This document shows positions 6,741 to 12,855 of a stretch of 13,595 bases of DNA, piece after piece. The translations under genes and the position numbers were made by a program. The DNA is taken from the NCBI GenBank assembly GCA_016195205.1, contig JACQAB010000203.1:1-13595 (forward strand), read 5' to 3'. The notes under the pieces were generated by a model. The model was given only the letters and a program-made list of their open reading frames with translations, was not told where the DNA came from and did not search any database. Source of the stretch: Pseudomonadota bacterium (GTDB lineage: Bacteria > Pseudomonadota > Alphaproteobacteria > UBA9219 > RGZA01). The first letter of the stretch is position 1. Each line of letters begins with the position of its first letter.

Positions 6741-7262
6741 ATGGCTCTTTCCAAACCTCTTGTTCTCACTGGCATGATGGGCTCGGGCAAGACCACCGTG
6801 GGCAAGGCGCTGGCCCGCCAGCTGGGGGTGCCGTTCATCGATCTGGATGAAGAGATCGAGCGCGAGCAGCAGGCCACCATCCGCGACATCTTCTCGAAAT
6901 ATGGCGAAACCGCTTTCCGCGCCATTGAAAAACAGAAAATCGCTTCCCTGTTGCCTAAGGGCCCGGCGGTGATCGCCACCGGCGGCGGCGCGGTGATGGA
7001 TGAAAGCACCCGCGTCCTGTTGCAGGAATGCGCCATCACCGTCTGGCTGAAGGCGGATGTGGAAACGCTTTTCAAGCGCATCAAGGGTGACGAAACCCGT
7101 CCCCTGCTGACCGGGGATGATCCGAAACAAACGTTGCGGCGCATTTTAACGCAGCGCGAGCCTTTTTACGCCCAGGCCCGGTGGGTGGTGGACAATAGCG
7201 GCCGCAGCGCCGAGACGGCGGTGGAAGAGGTCCTGCGGGCCCTGAAGAATGACGGAAAATGA
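6741..7262 (+). CDS. aroK: Shikimate kinase AroK
   Basis: AroK phosphorylates shikimate at O3 with ATP, the fifth step of the shikimate pathway. The 173-residue product has the P-loop GMMGSGKTTV (11-20), shikimate-binding acidic residues in FIDLDEEIE (D34/D36), the Arg of the AFRAIE segment (R60), the GGG motif in ATGGGAVM (81-83), the lid arginine in RPLL (R120), and REPFYAQA near the C-terminus. Length is normal. The ATG at 6741 is the only sensible start but has no Shine-Dalgarno; the preceding bases are the C-rich palindrome arm. A 10-bp tandem duplication (AATGACGGAA/AATGACGGAT, 7248-7267) covers its stop. aroB follows after 82 bp. Confidence 0.97.
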   Translation: MALSKPLVLTGMMGSGKTTVGKALARQLGVPFIDLDEEIEREQQATIRDIFSKYGETAFRAIEKQKIASLLPKGPAVIATGGGAVMDESTRVLLQECAITVWLKADVETLFKRIKGDETRPLLTGDDPKQTLRRILTQREPFYAQARWVVDNSGRSAETAVEEVLRALKNDGK

Positions 7263-7344
7263 CGGATACAGGCGTAGTGACAAAGCAATAAGCTGGTTTT
7301 AATCTTTTCCTGTTATCCCTATTTGTGTTCAAAGGTTCCCCCCT

Positions 7345-8490
7345 ATGTGTCCCCAAACCAATTTTGACACTCCCTTCGGCCTTTCTTCCGAATCCCGCGT
7401 GAATGTGGATCTTGGGCCGCGCAGCTATCCGATTCATATCGGCACCGGCTTGCTGGAGCGCGCGCCCGAACTGATCAAGGAGATTCTGGGCGATCGCCGC
7501 TGCCTGATCGTGACCGACACCACGGTGCAGCATTTTTACGGCACCAAGGCGCATGACATTTTCACCCGGGCGGGCCTGACCAAAGACGATCTGCTGGTGA
7601 TGCCCACCGGCGAGCAGACCAAAAACTTTTCCTACCTGTCTTTCGTGCTCGATAATTTATTCATGAAAAGCATCGACCGGCGCACGGTACTGGTGGCGCT
7701 CGGCGGCGGGGTGATCGGCGACCTGACCGGCTTCGTGGCGGCGATTGCCCTGCGTGGGCTGGATTTCGTGCAGATTCCCACCACGCTTTTATCGCAGGTA
7801 GACAGCGCCGTGGGCGGCAAAACCGGCATTAACTCGCCGCGTGGCAAGAACCTGATCGGCGCCTTTCACCAGCCGCGCCTGGTGATCGTGGACGTCGATA
7901 CGCTGAAAACCCTGCCGACGCGCGAGGTAAAATCGGGCTATGCCGAAGTCGTGAAATACGGGTTGCTGGGCAATGCCAGTTTTTTCCGCTGGCTGGAGAA
8001 GAACGGCCCGCACATCACCGCCGGAAAAATAGCGCGGCAGGAGATTCAGGTGCAGGCCATACGCACCGCTTGTGCGATGAAGGCCTTTTATGTGACAGAA
8101 GACGAGAAAGACCTGGGCAAGCGCGCCCTGCTGAATCTGGGCCATACGTTCGCGCATGCTTTCGAAACCCTGACCAATTACGACGGCAGCATTTTGCATG
8201 GCGAGGCAGTGGCCATGGGCCTGGTGAAGGCGTTTCAACTTTCCCATCGCCTGGGGTTCTGCCCGCCGGCCGATGTCGAGCGCGTGGTTACCCATTTGAA
8301 AGCCATGGGCCTGCCCACCTCGCTCAGCGGGCGCGGCTGGCCGGTGGAACACCTGATTACCACCATGTTCAACGATAAAAAGGTGATGGACGGCGAGCTG
8401 ACTTTCGTGCTGGTGCGCGGCATCGGCGAGGCTTTCGTGGAAAACAAAATTGCCACCGTGGATGTGCGCGCGGTACTGGAAATGCCCTAA
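7345..8490 (+). CDS. aroB: 3-dehydroquinate synthase AroB
   Basis: AroB converts DAHP to 3-dehydroquinate, the second shikimate step, using NAD and a divalent metal. The 381-residue product shows the NAD-binding GGGVIGDLTGFVAA (120-133), the conserved IPTTLLSQVDSAVGGKTGIN (144-163), and GKNLIGAFHQP. The metal ligands appear as E201 in GYAEVVKYG, H267 in LNLGHTFAHAFE and H285 in LHGEAVAMG. The start at 7345 is preceded by AAGG about 9 bases upstream. The first 18 residues or so are variable, so a shorter start cannot be excluded. Its TAA stop overlaps the stop of the convergent RHH gene, leaving no space for a terminator. Pairing with aroK is usual in proteobacteria. Confidence 0.97.
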   Translation: MCPQTNFDTPFGLSSESRVNVDLGPRSYPIHIGTGLLERAPELIKEILGDRRCLIVTDTTVQHFYGTKAHDIFTRAGLTKDDLLVMPTGEQTKNFSYLSFVLDNLFMKSIDRRTVLVALGGGVIGDLTGFVAAIALRGLDFVQIPTTLLSQVDSAVGGKTGINSPRGKNLIGAFHQPRLVIVDVDTLKTLPTREVKSGYAEVVKYGLLGNASFFRWLEKNGPHITAGKIARQEIQVQAIRTACAMKAFYVTEDEKDLGKRALLNLGHTFAHAFETLTNYDGSILHGEAVAMGLVKAFQLSHRLGFCPPADVERVVTHLKAMGLPTSLSGRGWPVEHLITTMFNDKKVMDGELTFVLVRGIGEAFVENKIATVDVRAVLEMP

Positions 8491-8894
8491 AACCGCCGCA
8501 TGCCGTGGACCAGCGCCGCGGGCGAGGGTGGCTCCTGAGTGCTGAGCGCCAGCACCGGACGTGGCGACAGCCCGGCGAAATCTTTCTTGGCGCTGAACAA
8601 AAAGGCCGAGCCGTGCCCGACCTTGGAATGCCCGTCTTCGGTGGAGGCGGCGCGAAAATAACTCATGGCGAAAACGCGCATCGCCGCGGTGAACGAGGTT
8701 TCCGGCGGCTTGCGCTCGCACACGATGTCACATAGCTGGTGGATGGTGAGCTTTTCGCGGCGGCATATTTCAATCAGCGCGTCCCACATGGCCGGTTCCA
8801 GGCGCATCGAGGTGCGGTGGCCCATTACCGTGATATTGCGGCTAATTAAGGAGGAGCAGGGCTTGCGTTCTCCCTCGGCGTGGGTCACGTCCAT
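8487..8894 (-). CDS. Ribbon-helix-helix (RHH_4-like, PF13467) transcriptional regulator
   Basis: The segment from about residue 18 to 85 (RNITVMGHRTSMRLEPAMWD, ALIEICRREKLTIHQLCDIV, ETSFTAAMRVFAMSYFRAA) matches the alphaproteobacterial RHH_4 family: the beta strand ITVMGHRTSMRLE followed by two helices. Such proteins dimerise and bind short repeated DNA sites. The N-terminal 17 residues and the last 45 (Pro/Ser-rich) look disordered. The start is supported by AAGGAGA seven bases before the ATG. An extended -10 promoter and a dense set of dyads lie just upstream, suggesting autoregulation (inference). The TAG stop (8487-8489) overlaps the aroB stop on the other strand. Confidence 0.88.
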   Translation of the reverse strand: MDVTHAEGERKPCSSLISRNITVMGHRTSMRLEPAMWDALIEICRREKLTIHQLCDIVCERKPPETSFTAAMRVFAMSYFRAASTEDGHSKVGHGSAFLFSAKKDFAGLSPRPVLALSTQEPPSPAALVHGMRRF

Positions 8895-8970
8895 GTTCTG
8901 TCTCCTTGAATTGATCTATCCATCGGCGTCGCGCCCGTTCTGTGAGGAGGAGAATTCACGAACGGTTTGG

Positions 8971-9087
8971 CAACTTGAGGTTGTATTATCACAACCTATG
9001 GTTTTAAAAAAGATAATTATAGCAATCTCTGGTTGTGCATAATACCCGCTTAACCTCATAATTAATAAGGTAACAACCTTTAGTTGT
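8971..9087. promoter_or_regulatory. Operator-like cluster of GGTTGT/ACAACC dyads
   Basis: Inverted repeats with a shared core crowd this stretch: CAAC-N5-GTTG (8971-8983), AGGTTGT-N6-ACAACCT (8978-8997), AACC-TAT-GGTT (8993-9003), a lone GGTTGT (9031-9036), AACCT (9052-9056), and ACAAC-N5-GTTGT (9073-9087). The region is markedly AT-richer than its surroundings. It sits upstream of the RHH regulator gene and straddles its probable promoter. Arrays of short sites fit the way RHH proteins bind. What binds is inferred. Confidence 0.6.
9016..9024 (-). promoter_or_regulatory. Extended -10 promoter of the RHH regulator gene
   Basis: On the minus strand the sequence reads TGCTATAAT, a perfect extended -10 element. 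No good -35 is present, as is common for this promoter class. Transcription would start near 9009 and run directly into the AGGTTGT dyads at 8978-9003, so a bound repressor would block it. A second, weaker GATAAT on the same strand (8985-8990) lies in the spacer of the best dyad. Confidence 0.55.
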
Positions 9088-9120
9088 CTTTTGGACGATT
9101 CGTAGCGGCTTTTCGACTTT

Positions 9121-9402
9121 TCAAGCGGCTTCTTCCGGCATTTTCAGGGACAGGGAAAGGGCATGCACCGGCCCTTCCAGCTCATCCTTCAGCGCGGCAT
9201 GGACCCGGCGCTGGCGCTCCACCCGCGACAGCCCGGCGAAAGCGGGGGACACGATTTCCAGATGAAAATGGGTTTCGCCTCCTGGCTTGGCCCCGGCATG
9301 CCCGGCGTGTTTGGGACTTTGGTCTTCAAGCTGAATCGTGCAGGGGCTGAAAGCGGCGGTGATTTTTTCGCGGATGCGCGCGGCGACGCTCAAGGCTTGC
9401 AT
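9121..9402 (-). CDS. BolA family protein
   Basis: BolA proteins partner with monothiol glutaredoxins in iron-sulfur and iron handling, and some act as regulators. The 93-residue product has IREKITAAFSP, the family's KHAGHAGAKPGGETHFHLEIVS (H32, H35, H45), FAGLSRVERQRRVHAAL, and the conserved His in VHALSL (H80). Length is normal. The ATG at 9402 overlaps the upstream small membrane gene by 13 bp. The site before it (AGGA) is too close, so an in-frame TTG at residue 4 with AGGA about 9 bases upstream is a possible alternative. It ends the minus-strand cluster, and the dyad-rich region follows downstream. Confidence 0.92.
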   Translation of the reverse strand: MQALSVAARIREKITAAFSPCTIQLEDQSPKHAGHAGAKPGGETHFHLEIVSPAFAGLSRVERQRRVHAALKDELEGPVHALSLSLKMPEEAA

Positions 9403-9656
9403 TCCTGAAACAGAAATTTCAGCCCGCTTTCACAACGGTCGGTATCCGGCGAGGAAGGCAGAGAAGCAGAAAGCGTGGCCAGCCGCGAAGCTACGTAAGG
9501 TGCGGCAAAGCCGAGACCTGCGCCTGTCAACCCGCTTAACGCAAGAAGCGCATAGATGGTTTTTCTGGACATCTTATGCGGCCTATGCGGCGTATGACGC
9601 ACGCGGCCATGTACGGCAAAAACACTGTCGGTAAGCGGGTGGCCTCGGTGATGCAT
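9390..9656 (-). CDS. Small single-pass membrane protein, 88 aa (cluster member 3)
   Basis: The start is well supported: GAGG lies five bases before the ATG, and the preceding gene's TAA directly precedes that site. The product has a His/Arg-rich N-terminus of about 28 residues, then TIYALLALSGLTGAGLGFAA as a probable transmembrane segment (33-52), and a tail with two cysteines (DTDRC75..FQEC86KP). By the positive-inside rule the tail should be periplasmic. An internal start at M29 (MSRKTIYALL) would give a 60-residue form. I know no family. It overlaps the bolA start by 13 bp, so the two are probably coupled. The gene architecture matches the two upstream neighbours. Confidence 0.6.
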   Translation of the reverse strand: MHHRGHPLTDSVFAVHGRVRHTPHRPHKMSRKTIYALLALSGLTGAGLGFAAPYVASRLATLSASLPSSPDTDRCESGLKFLFQECKP

Positions 9657-9664
9657 CTTTCCTC

Positions 9665-9916
9665 TTAGTGACAGCCGGGACGGGCGCCGAACAGTTGCGG
9701 CGGGCGTGGGCACGCGGATGTTCCAACCGCAGACGGCCGGGAAGCGGCACTGCTTGCCATGGTTTGAGCCAGCTTGGCAACACCGAGGCCAAGCGCGGCC
9801 GTGGCGCTGGCGGCCAGAATACACACAGCACCCACGGCCAATCCGCGGCCACTGACATGCAGGCGCGCATAAGCGTCCAGCGGTTGATACATAAGCGGAT
9901 GGCTTCTTCCGTGCAT
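9665..9916 (-). CDS. Small single-pass membrane protein, 83 aa (cluster member 2)
   Basis: It has a short basic N-terminus, a hydrophobic span GLAVGAVCILAASATAALGLG (about 25-45), and a Ser/Pro-rich tail with two cysteines (TSAC69PRPP, PGC82H). The start is uncertain: the ATG at 9916 lies 10 bp after the upstream stop without a Shine-Dalgarno, while M9 (ATG at 9892, MYQPLDAYARL) has a distant GGAAG. The stretch from the membrane span to the first cysteine faintly resembles that of member 3 (GLG..A...S....PS....C), so they may be diverged duplicates (inference). No family recognised. The next gene starts 8 bp downstream. Confidence 0.52.
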   Translation of the reverse strand: MHGRSHPLMYQPLDAYARLHVSGRGLAVGAVCILAASATAALGLGVAKLAQTMASSAASRPSAVGTSACPRPPQLFGARPGCH

Positions 9917-9926
9917 TTAATAACGG

Positions 9927-10214
9927 CTAGTTTTTAGCGTAGGCAAAAGTGGAATGTACCGGCTGGCCGTTGCACAAGGGCGTTGTCTGGCAAAGAACTT
10001 GCGCAGGCCGAGTGGGGGCGGCGTGAAGGCTATAGGTTGCCAGTCCGACCGGCGGTATAAGCGCGAGCGTGATAACCGTGCCGGCGGTAGCGATGGGGCG
10101 GGCCACGAAGCTTTTTTGGACGGCTGAGGTTGCGCGACGCAAGTTTGCTTTTGCCTGGTCCAGGACGGCCCATCCTGTGGGCCATCTTGCTGCGGTGGGA
10201 GCTGCGGTTTGCAT
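9927..10214 (-). CDS. Small single-pass membrane protein, 95 aa (cluster member 1)
   Basis: The frame is open to 10400, but AGAGG six bases before the ATG at 10214 makes that the start and avoids overlap with the divergent J-protein gene. The product has a 40-residue N-terminal part with an amphipathic helix (LDQAKANLRRATSAVQKSF), a hydrophobic span ATAGTVITLALIPPVGLATY (about 42-61), and a tail with two cysteines (VLC75QTTPLC81NG). Positive charges before the span suggest N-inside, tail outside. First gene of a probable four-gene operon that ends with bolA. Function unknown. Confidence 0.6.
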   Translation of the reverse strand: MQTAAPTAARWPTGWAVLDQAKANLRRATSAVQKSFVARPIATAGTVITLALIPPVGLATYSLHAAPTRPAQVLCQTTPLCNGQPVHSTFAYAKN

Positions 10215-10366
10215 GTGTGCCTCTTGGGTTTGAAAACGCGGCCATCCTAGAAGCCATGGGGCGCGGCGGCAAGGGCGAAAAGAACCGGAAAAAAATATGC
10301 CAAAAAAGTCCTCAATTTCGGGGAAAAAGTTAATAATAATCAACCTCGTTATGATATTCTGAGTTG

Positions 10367-11014
10367 ATGTCCTCGAGCCGCAAATCTTCCAGTTTTTCAC
10401 GCGCCGATTTGCCCCGGCATTTCTTCACGCGTTTCCTTCCGGAAACGCGGGTGGTGGCGTTGCGCCGCTGCGAGCATCCGGGCTGCGAAGGCGTGGGCGA
10501 GCACAAGGCTCCCGGCCGCCGCTATCGTGAAGAGCGCGCCGCCGCGCCGCTGAACATCATCGACGAACGCCGCGAGCAGGCCACGCGCTGGTTCTGCCTG
10601 GATCATGTGAAGGCCTATAACGAAACCTGGGATTACTACGAGGGTCTCGGCGAAGAGGAAATGGAAGCCGCGATCCGCTTCGACACGGTGTGGAACCGGC
10701 CGTCGTGGCCGTTCGGGCAATGGGGACCGAAGAGAGGCCCGAGGCCCCAGGCCCGAGGCCCCAGGAAGTTTTCGCCGGGGCCGGAAGAGGAAGTTAAATC
10801 TTTCAACGCGGCCAGTTCCATGGAAGCCGCCCGCGAAGCGCTGCTGGAACTGGGGCTGGAGCCGCCCGTTGATTTCGGCAAGGTCAAGCGGCGCTATCAC
10901 GAGCTGGTGAAACGCCATCATCCCGATGTCAGTTTTGATGCCGCTGGCGACCGCATCAAACGCCTCAACGCGGCCTTTACGCTGCTGAAAAGCCTTTACC
11001 GGAAAGGCCGTTGA
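10367..11014 (+). CDS. J-domain protein with N-terminal Cys/His zinc-finger-like region
   Basis: A 215-residue protein (a TTG at 10364 is an alternative start). The N-terminal part has C35EHPGC40 and WFC77LDH80, probably a zinc site, with the family's VKAYNETWDYYEG and WNRPSWPFG. The C-terminal 60 residues form a J-domain with VKRRYHELVKRHHPDVS (HPD at 185-187) and IKRLNAAFTLLKSL, so it should stimulate a DnaK-type ATPase. Proteins of this layout sit beside bolA and cobST in many alphaproteobacteria (from memory). The linker between the domains is encoded by a GC-rich heptamer array (10734-10768), giving a Gly/Pro/Arg-rich stretch. It is divergent from the small membrane cluster. Confidence 0.9.
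   Translation: MSSSRKSSSFSRADLPRHFFTRFLPETRVVALRRCEHPGCEGVGEHKAPGRRYREERAAAPLNIIDERREQATRWFCLDHVKAYNETWDYYEGLGEEEMEAAIRFDTVWNRPSWPFGQWGPKRGPRPQARGPRKFSPGPEEEVKSFNAASSMEAAREALLELGLEPPVDFGKVKRRYHELVKRHHPDVSFDAAGDRIKRLNAAFTLLKSLYRKGR
10734..10768 (+). repeat. Heptamer array D inside the J-protein gene
   Basis: Five tandem heptamers: GAGGCCC (10734), GAGGCCC (10741), CAGGCCC (10748), GAGGCCC (10755), CAGGAAG (10762). GAGGCCC is also a unit of the intergenic palindrome at 12853. There is no inverted partner arm nearby. It encodes RGPRPQARGPR of the linker; 35 bp is not a multiple of three, so unit gain or loss would shift the frame unless three units change together. Confidence 0.85.
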
Positions 11015-11025
11015 TAAGATAAGGG

Positions 11026-11042
11026 CTAGACAGATAGTCTAG
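11026..11042. repeat. Perfect short palindrome CTAGAC-N5-GTCTAG
   Basis: A 6-bp stem with a 5-nt loop (AGATA) lies 12 bp after the J-protein stop. It is followed by GAAAAACAGG, not by a T-run, so it is not a classical terminator on the + strand. It could be a protein site or a processing hairpin ahead of the small ORF and cobS. Confidence 0.4.
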
Positions 11043-11061
11043 GAAAAACAGGCCAGACATC

Positions 11062-11319
11062 ATGCATGCAGTAACCGATGAAGGTTGGAGTTCCTGGGAA
11101 GCCCGCGAGCGCGTTCTTCGCGAGCGGCTTGCATGTCTTTTGCCGCAAGAACGCGACGTTGAGATCGGACTGCACCAGCGAATGTTCGAGCGCGCTTCCG
11201 CCGCTGACGCCGTTCCGTTGCGTCGCCACGTCTTGCTTCAGAGGGCGCTGGAAGCCCAGCCCCCGGAATTGAGGGGGCGTTTTTTGCAACTGGTGTACAG
11301 TAACAGGTCTTACGGTTAG
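11062..11319 (+). CDS. Possible small protein, 85 aa, before cobS
   Basis: The frame encodes a charged, helix-prone protein (WEARERVLRERLACLL, then PQERDVEIGLHQRMFERASA, then RRHVLLQRALEAQPPELRGR) and ends 7 bp before the cobS ATG, which fits an operon. Against it: no good Shine-Dalgarno, codons such as CTT, AGG, GGG and TTG are commoner than in the neighbours, and a strong terminator-like hairpin lies in its 3' part. I know no family. The alternative is a non-coding leader or small RNA. Confidence 0.42.
   Translation: MHAVTDEGWSSWEARERVLRERLACLLPQERDVEIGLHQRMFERASAADAVPLRRHVLLQRALEAQPPELRGRFLQLVYSNRSYG
11259..11285 (+). terminator. Rho-independent-terminator-like hairpin upstream of cobS
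   Basis: GCCCCC (11259-11264) pairs with GGGGGC (11273-11278) around an 8-nt loop, followed by G and six T (11280-11285). This is the best intrinsic-terminator match in the window. It lies 41 bp before the cobS ATG and within the small ORF, so it may end a short transcript or attenuate cobS. Confidence 0.55.
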
Positions 11320-11326
11320 GCTATCC

Positions 11327-12304
11327 ATGCAAAGCACCGCCGCCGATACCGAAAAAGGCCTGCCCGACATCAAGGTGTCGGTACGGCAAAGCTTTGGCAT
11401 CGACACCGATTTAACGGCGCCGGCCTTTTCCGAAAGTTCCGAACATGTGCCGCTGGTGGATGAAAACTACCGCTTTGATCCGCCCACCACCCTGGCCATT
11501 CTGGCGAGCTTCGCGCATAACCGGCGCGTGATGATTCAGGGCTATCACGGCACCGGCAAGTCCACGCATATCGAGCAGGTAGCGGCGCGGCTAAATTGGC
11601 CATGCATCCGCATCAACCTGGACAGTCATATCAGCCGCATCGATCTGGTCGGCCGCGACGCCATTGTTTTAAAAGATGGCAAGCAGATCACCGAATTCCG
11701 CGAAGGGCTGTTGCCCTGGGCGTTCCAGCATGCTTGTGCGCTGGTGTTTGATGAGTATGACGCCGGAAGGCCGGACGTGATGTTTGTGATCCAGCGCGTG
11801 CTGGAATCGGAAGGCAAGCTGACGCTGCTGGATCAGAACCGCGTGCTGAAACCGCATCCGGCTTTCCGCTTATTTGCCACCAGCAACACGGTAGGTTTGG
11901 GCGACACCTCGGGCCTGTATCACGGCACGCAGCCCATCAATCAGGGGCAGATGGACCGCTGGAACATCGTGGCGACGCTGAATTACTTGCCGCCCAACGA
12001 GGAAATGGGCATCGTCCTGGCCAAATGCCCAGAATACGACAGTGAAGAAGGCCGCAAGACCATCGCCGCCATGGTGCAGATGGCCAATTTAACCCGCACC
12101 GGATTCATCCAGGGCGACCTTTCCACGGTGATGAGCCCGCGCACGGTGATCAGCTGGGCGCAGAACCACAGCATCTTTAAGGACCTGGGCGCGGCGTTCC
12201 GTTACACTTTCTTAAACAAATGCGACGAAACTGAACGCGCCACGCTGGGGGAATATTACCAGCGCTGCTTTGGGACGGAGTTGGCGGAAGAAAGGGGTTC
12301 GTAG
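11327..12304 (+). CDS. cobS: Cobaltochelatase subunit CobS
   Basis: CobS is the AAA+ ATPase of the aerobic CobNST complex, which inserts cobalt into hydrogenobyrinic acid a,c-diamide in B12 synthesis. The 325-residue product has the family N-terminus (DIKVSVRQSFGID), Walker A GYHGTGKST (72-80), the SHISRIDLVGRDAIVLKDG segment, Walker B ALVFDEYDAG (138-147), sensor 1 FATSN (183-187), and the QMDRW arginine segment near 208-212. Length matches the family. TAGG seven bases before the ATG is a weak site. The TAG stop is part of the first repeat unit of palindrome C. The partner subunit cobT lies one gene downstream. Confidence 0.97.
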   Translation: MQSTAADTEKGLPDIKVSVRQSFGIDTDLTAPAFSESSEHVPLVDENYRFDPPTTLAILASFAHNRRVMIQGYHGTGKSTHIEQVAARLNWPCIRINLDSHISRIDLVGRDAIVLKDGKQITEFREGLLPWAFQHACALVFDEYDAGRPDVMFVIQRVLESEGKLTLLDQNRVLKPHPAFRLFATSNTVGLGDTSGLYHGTQPINQGQMDRWNIVATLNYLPPNEEMGIVLAKCPEYDSEEGRKTIAAMVQMANLTRTGFIQGDLSTVMSPRTVISWAQNHSIFKDLGAAFRYTFLNKCDETERATLGEYYQRCFGTELAEERGS

Positions 12305-12371
12305 GTGCGAGGGTTCGAAGGTGCGAGGTTTGCATCTCCCACGAACCCTCGAACCCACGTATCCTCGAACC
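12296..12371. repeat. Octamer-array palindrome C, after cobS
   Basis: The left arm is four octamers in register: GGTTCGTA (12296), GGTGCGAG (12304), GGTTCGAA (12312), GGTGCGAG (12320). A 12-nt loop follows (12328-12339). The right arm is four inverted octamers: CACGAACC (12340), CTCGAACC (12348), CACGTATC (12356), CTCGAACC (12364). Folding pairs unit 1 with 8, 2 with 7 and so on, 24 of 32 positions by Watson-Crick. The cobS stop TAG (12302-12304) lies within the left arm. The Shine-Dalgarno AGGAG of the next gene begins right after the right arm. Confidence 0.88.
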
Positions 12372-12384
12372 TCAGGAGTTAATC

Positions 12385-12855
12385 ATGCTTCCCATCTTTC
12401 TTCTTGCCGCCCATCTCGAACACGCCCAACCCCCCGCGACACGGGTGGATTTCGGCCACAAGCTTGACCAGTGGGGCGATGACGTCAGCGATTTTTTCGG
12501 TTATGGCGACCATCCCGATGAGGTCTTCGCCTGCAGCGACGGCGTGATGGAAGTCCGCCGCGGCAGCGAGCGCAGCTCGGGCCATGAAATGTGGCTGCTG
12601 CGCGGGGCCGTGCCTGCGCCGGCGCGGGGCTATGGCTATTATTCCAATTTTGTCGGCGTTAAAGAGGGCCAGGCCAATTTTGTGATCAGCTTCGGCCAGC
12701 ATGTTCCGCCGCCGCCCATCGGCTTGAACGAAATCCGCATCGAGGAAAAGCTGGACCTGCCGCCGCGGGTGGGGTTTGTGCGCCTGCTGATGCAGGGGTT
12801 AACGGCCCAGCCCTATGAGGTGGTGTGCGATATCAGCCGCGCCAAGGAAAAATAG
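12385..12855 (+). CDS. Hypothetical protein between cobS and cobT, 156 aa
   Basis: The start is clear: AGGAG (12374-12378) lies six bases before the ATG. The product begins with a short hydrophobic stretch (MLPIFLLAAHLEHAQ) that could be a weak signal sequence, then a soluble region rich in Asp/Gly/Tyr (WGDDVSDFFGYGDHPDEVFA, GYGYYSNFVGVKEGQANFVI) and a C-terminal part ending in YEVVCDISRAKEK. I recognise no domain. It separates cobS from cobT, which are usually adjacent, and is bracketed by two word-array palindromes. Its TAG stop is the first three bases of the downstream one. Codon use resembles the neighbours. A role in B12 synthesis would be guilt by association only. Confidence 0.78.
   Translation: MLPIFLLAAHLEHAQPPATRVDFGHKLDQWGDDVSDFFGYGDHPDEVFACSDGVMEVRRGSERSSGHEMWLLRGAVPAPARGYGYYSNFVGVKEGQANFVISFGQHVPPPPIGLNEIRIEEKLDLPPRVGFVRLLMQGLTAQPYEVVCDISRAKEK

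Noticed and set aside
7248..7267. 10-bp tandem duplication at the aroK stop
   Set aside because: Two copies only; a chance slippage event without visible consequence.
7789..8721. 310-codon minus-strand ORF
   Set aside because: Antisense to aroB, whose catalytic motifs are unambiguous; shadow composition.
8944..8952. GAGGAGGAG on the + strand as a ribosome binding site
   Set aside because: No start codon with an open frame follows at a suitable distance.
9554..9600. 9-bp periodicity (TATGCGGCC, TATGCGGCG) before the internal Met of the small membrane gene
   Set aside because: Only two good units, no inverted arm, and it lies inside a supported reading frame; not counted as a member of the array family.
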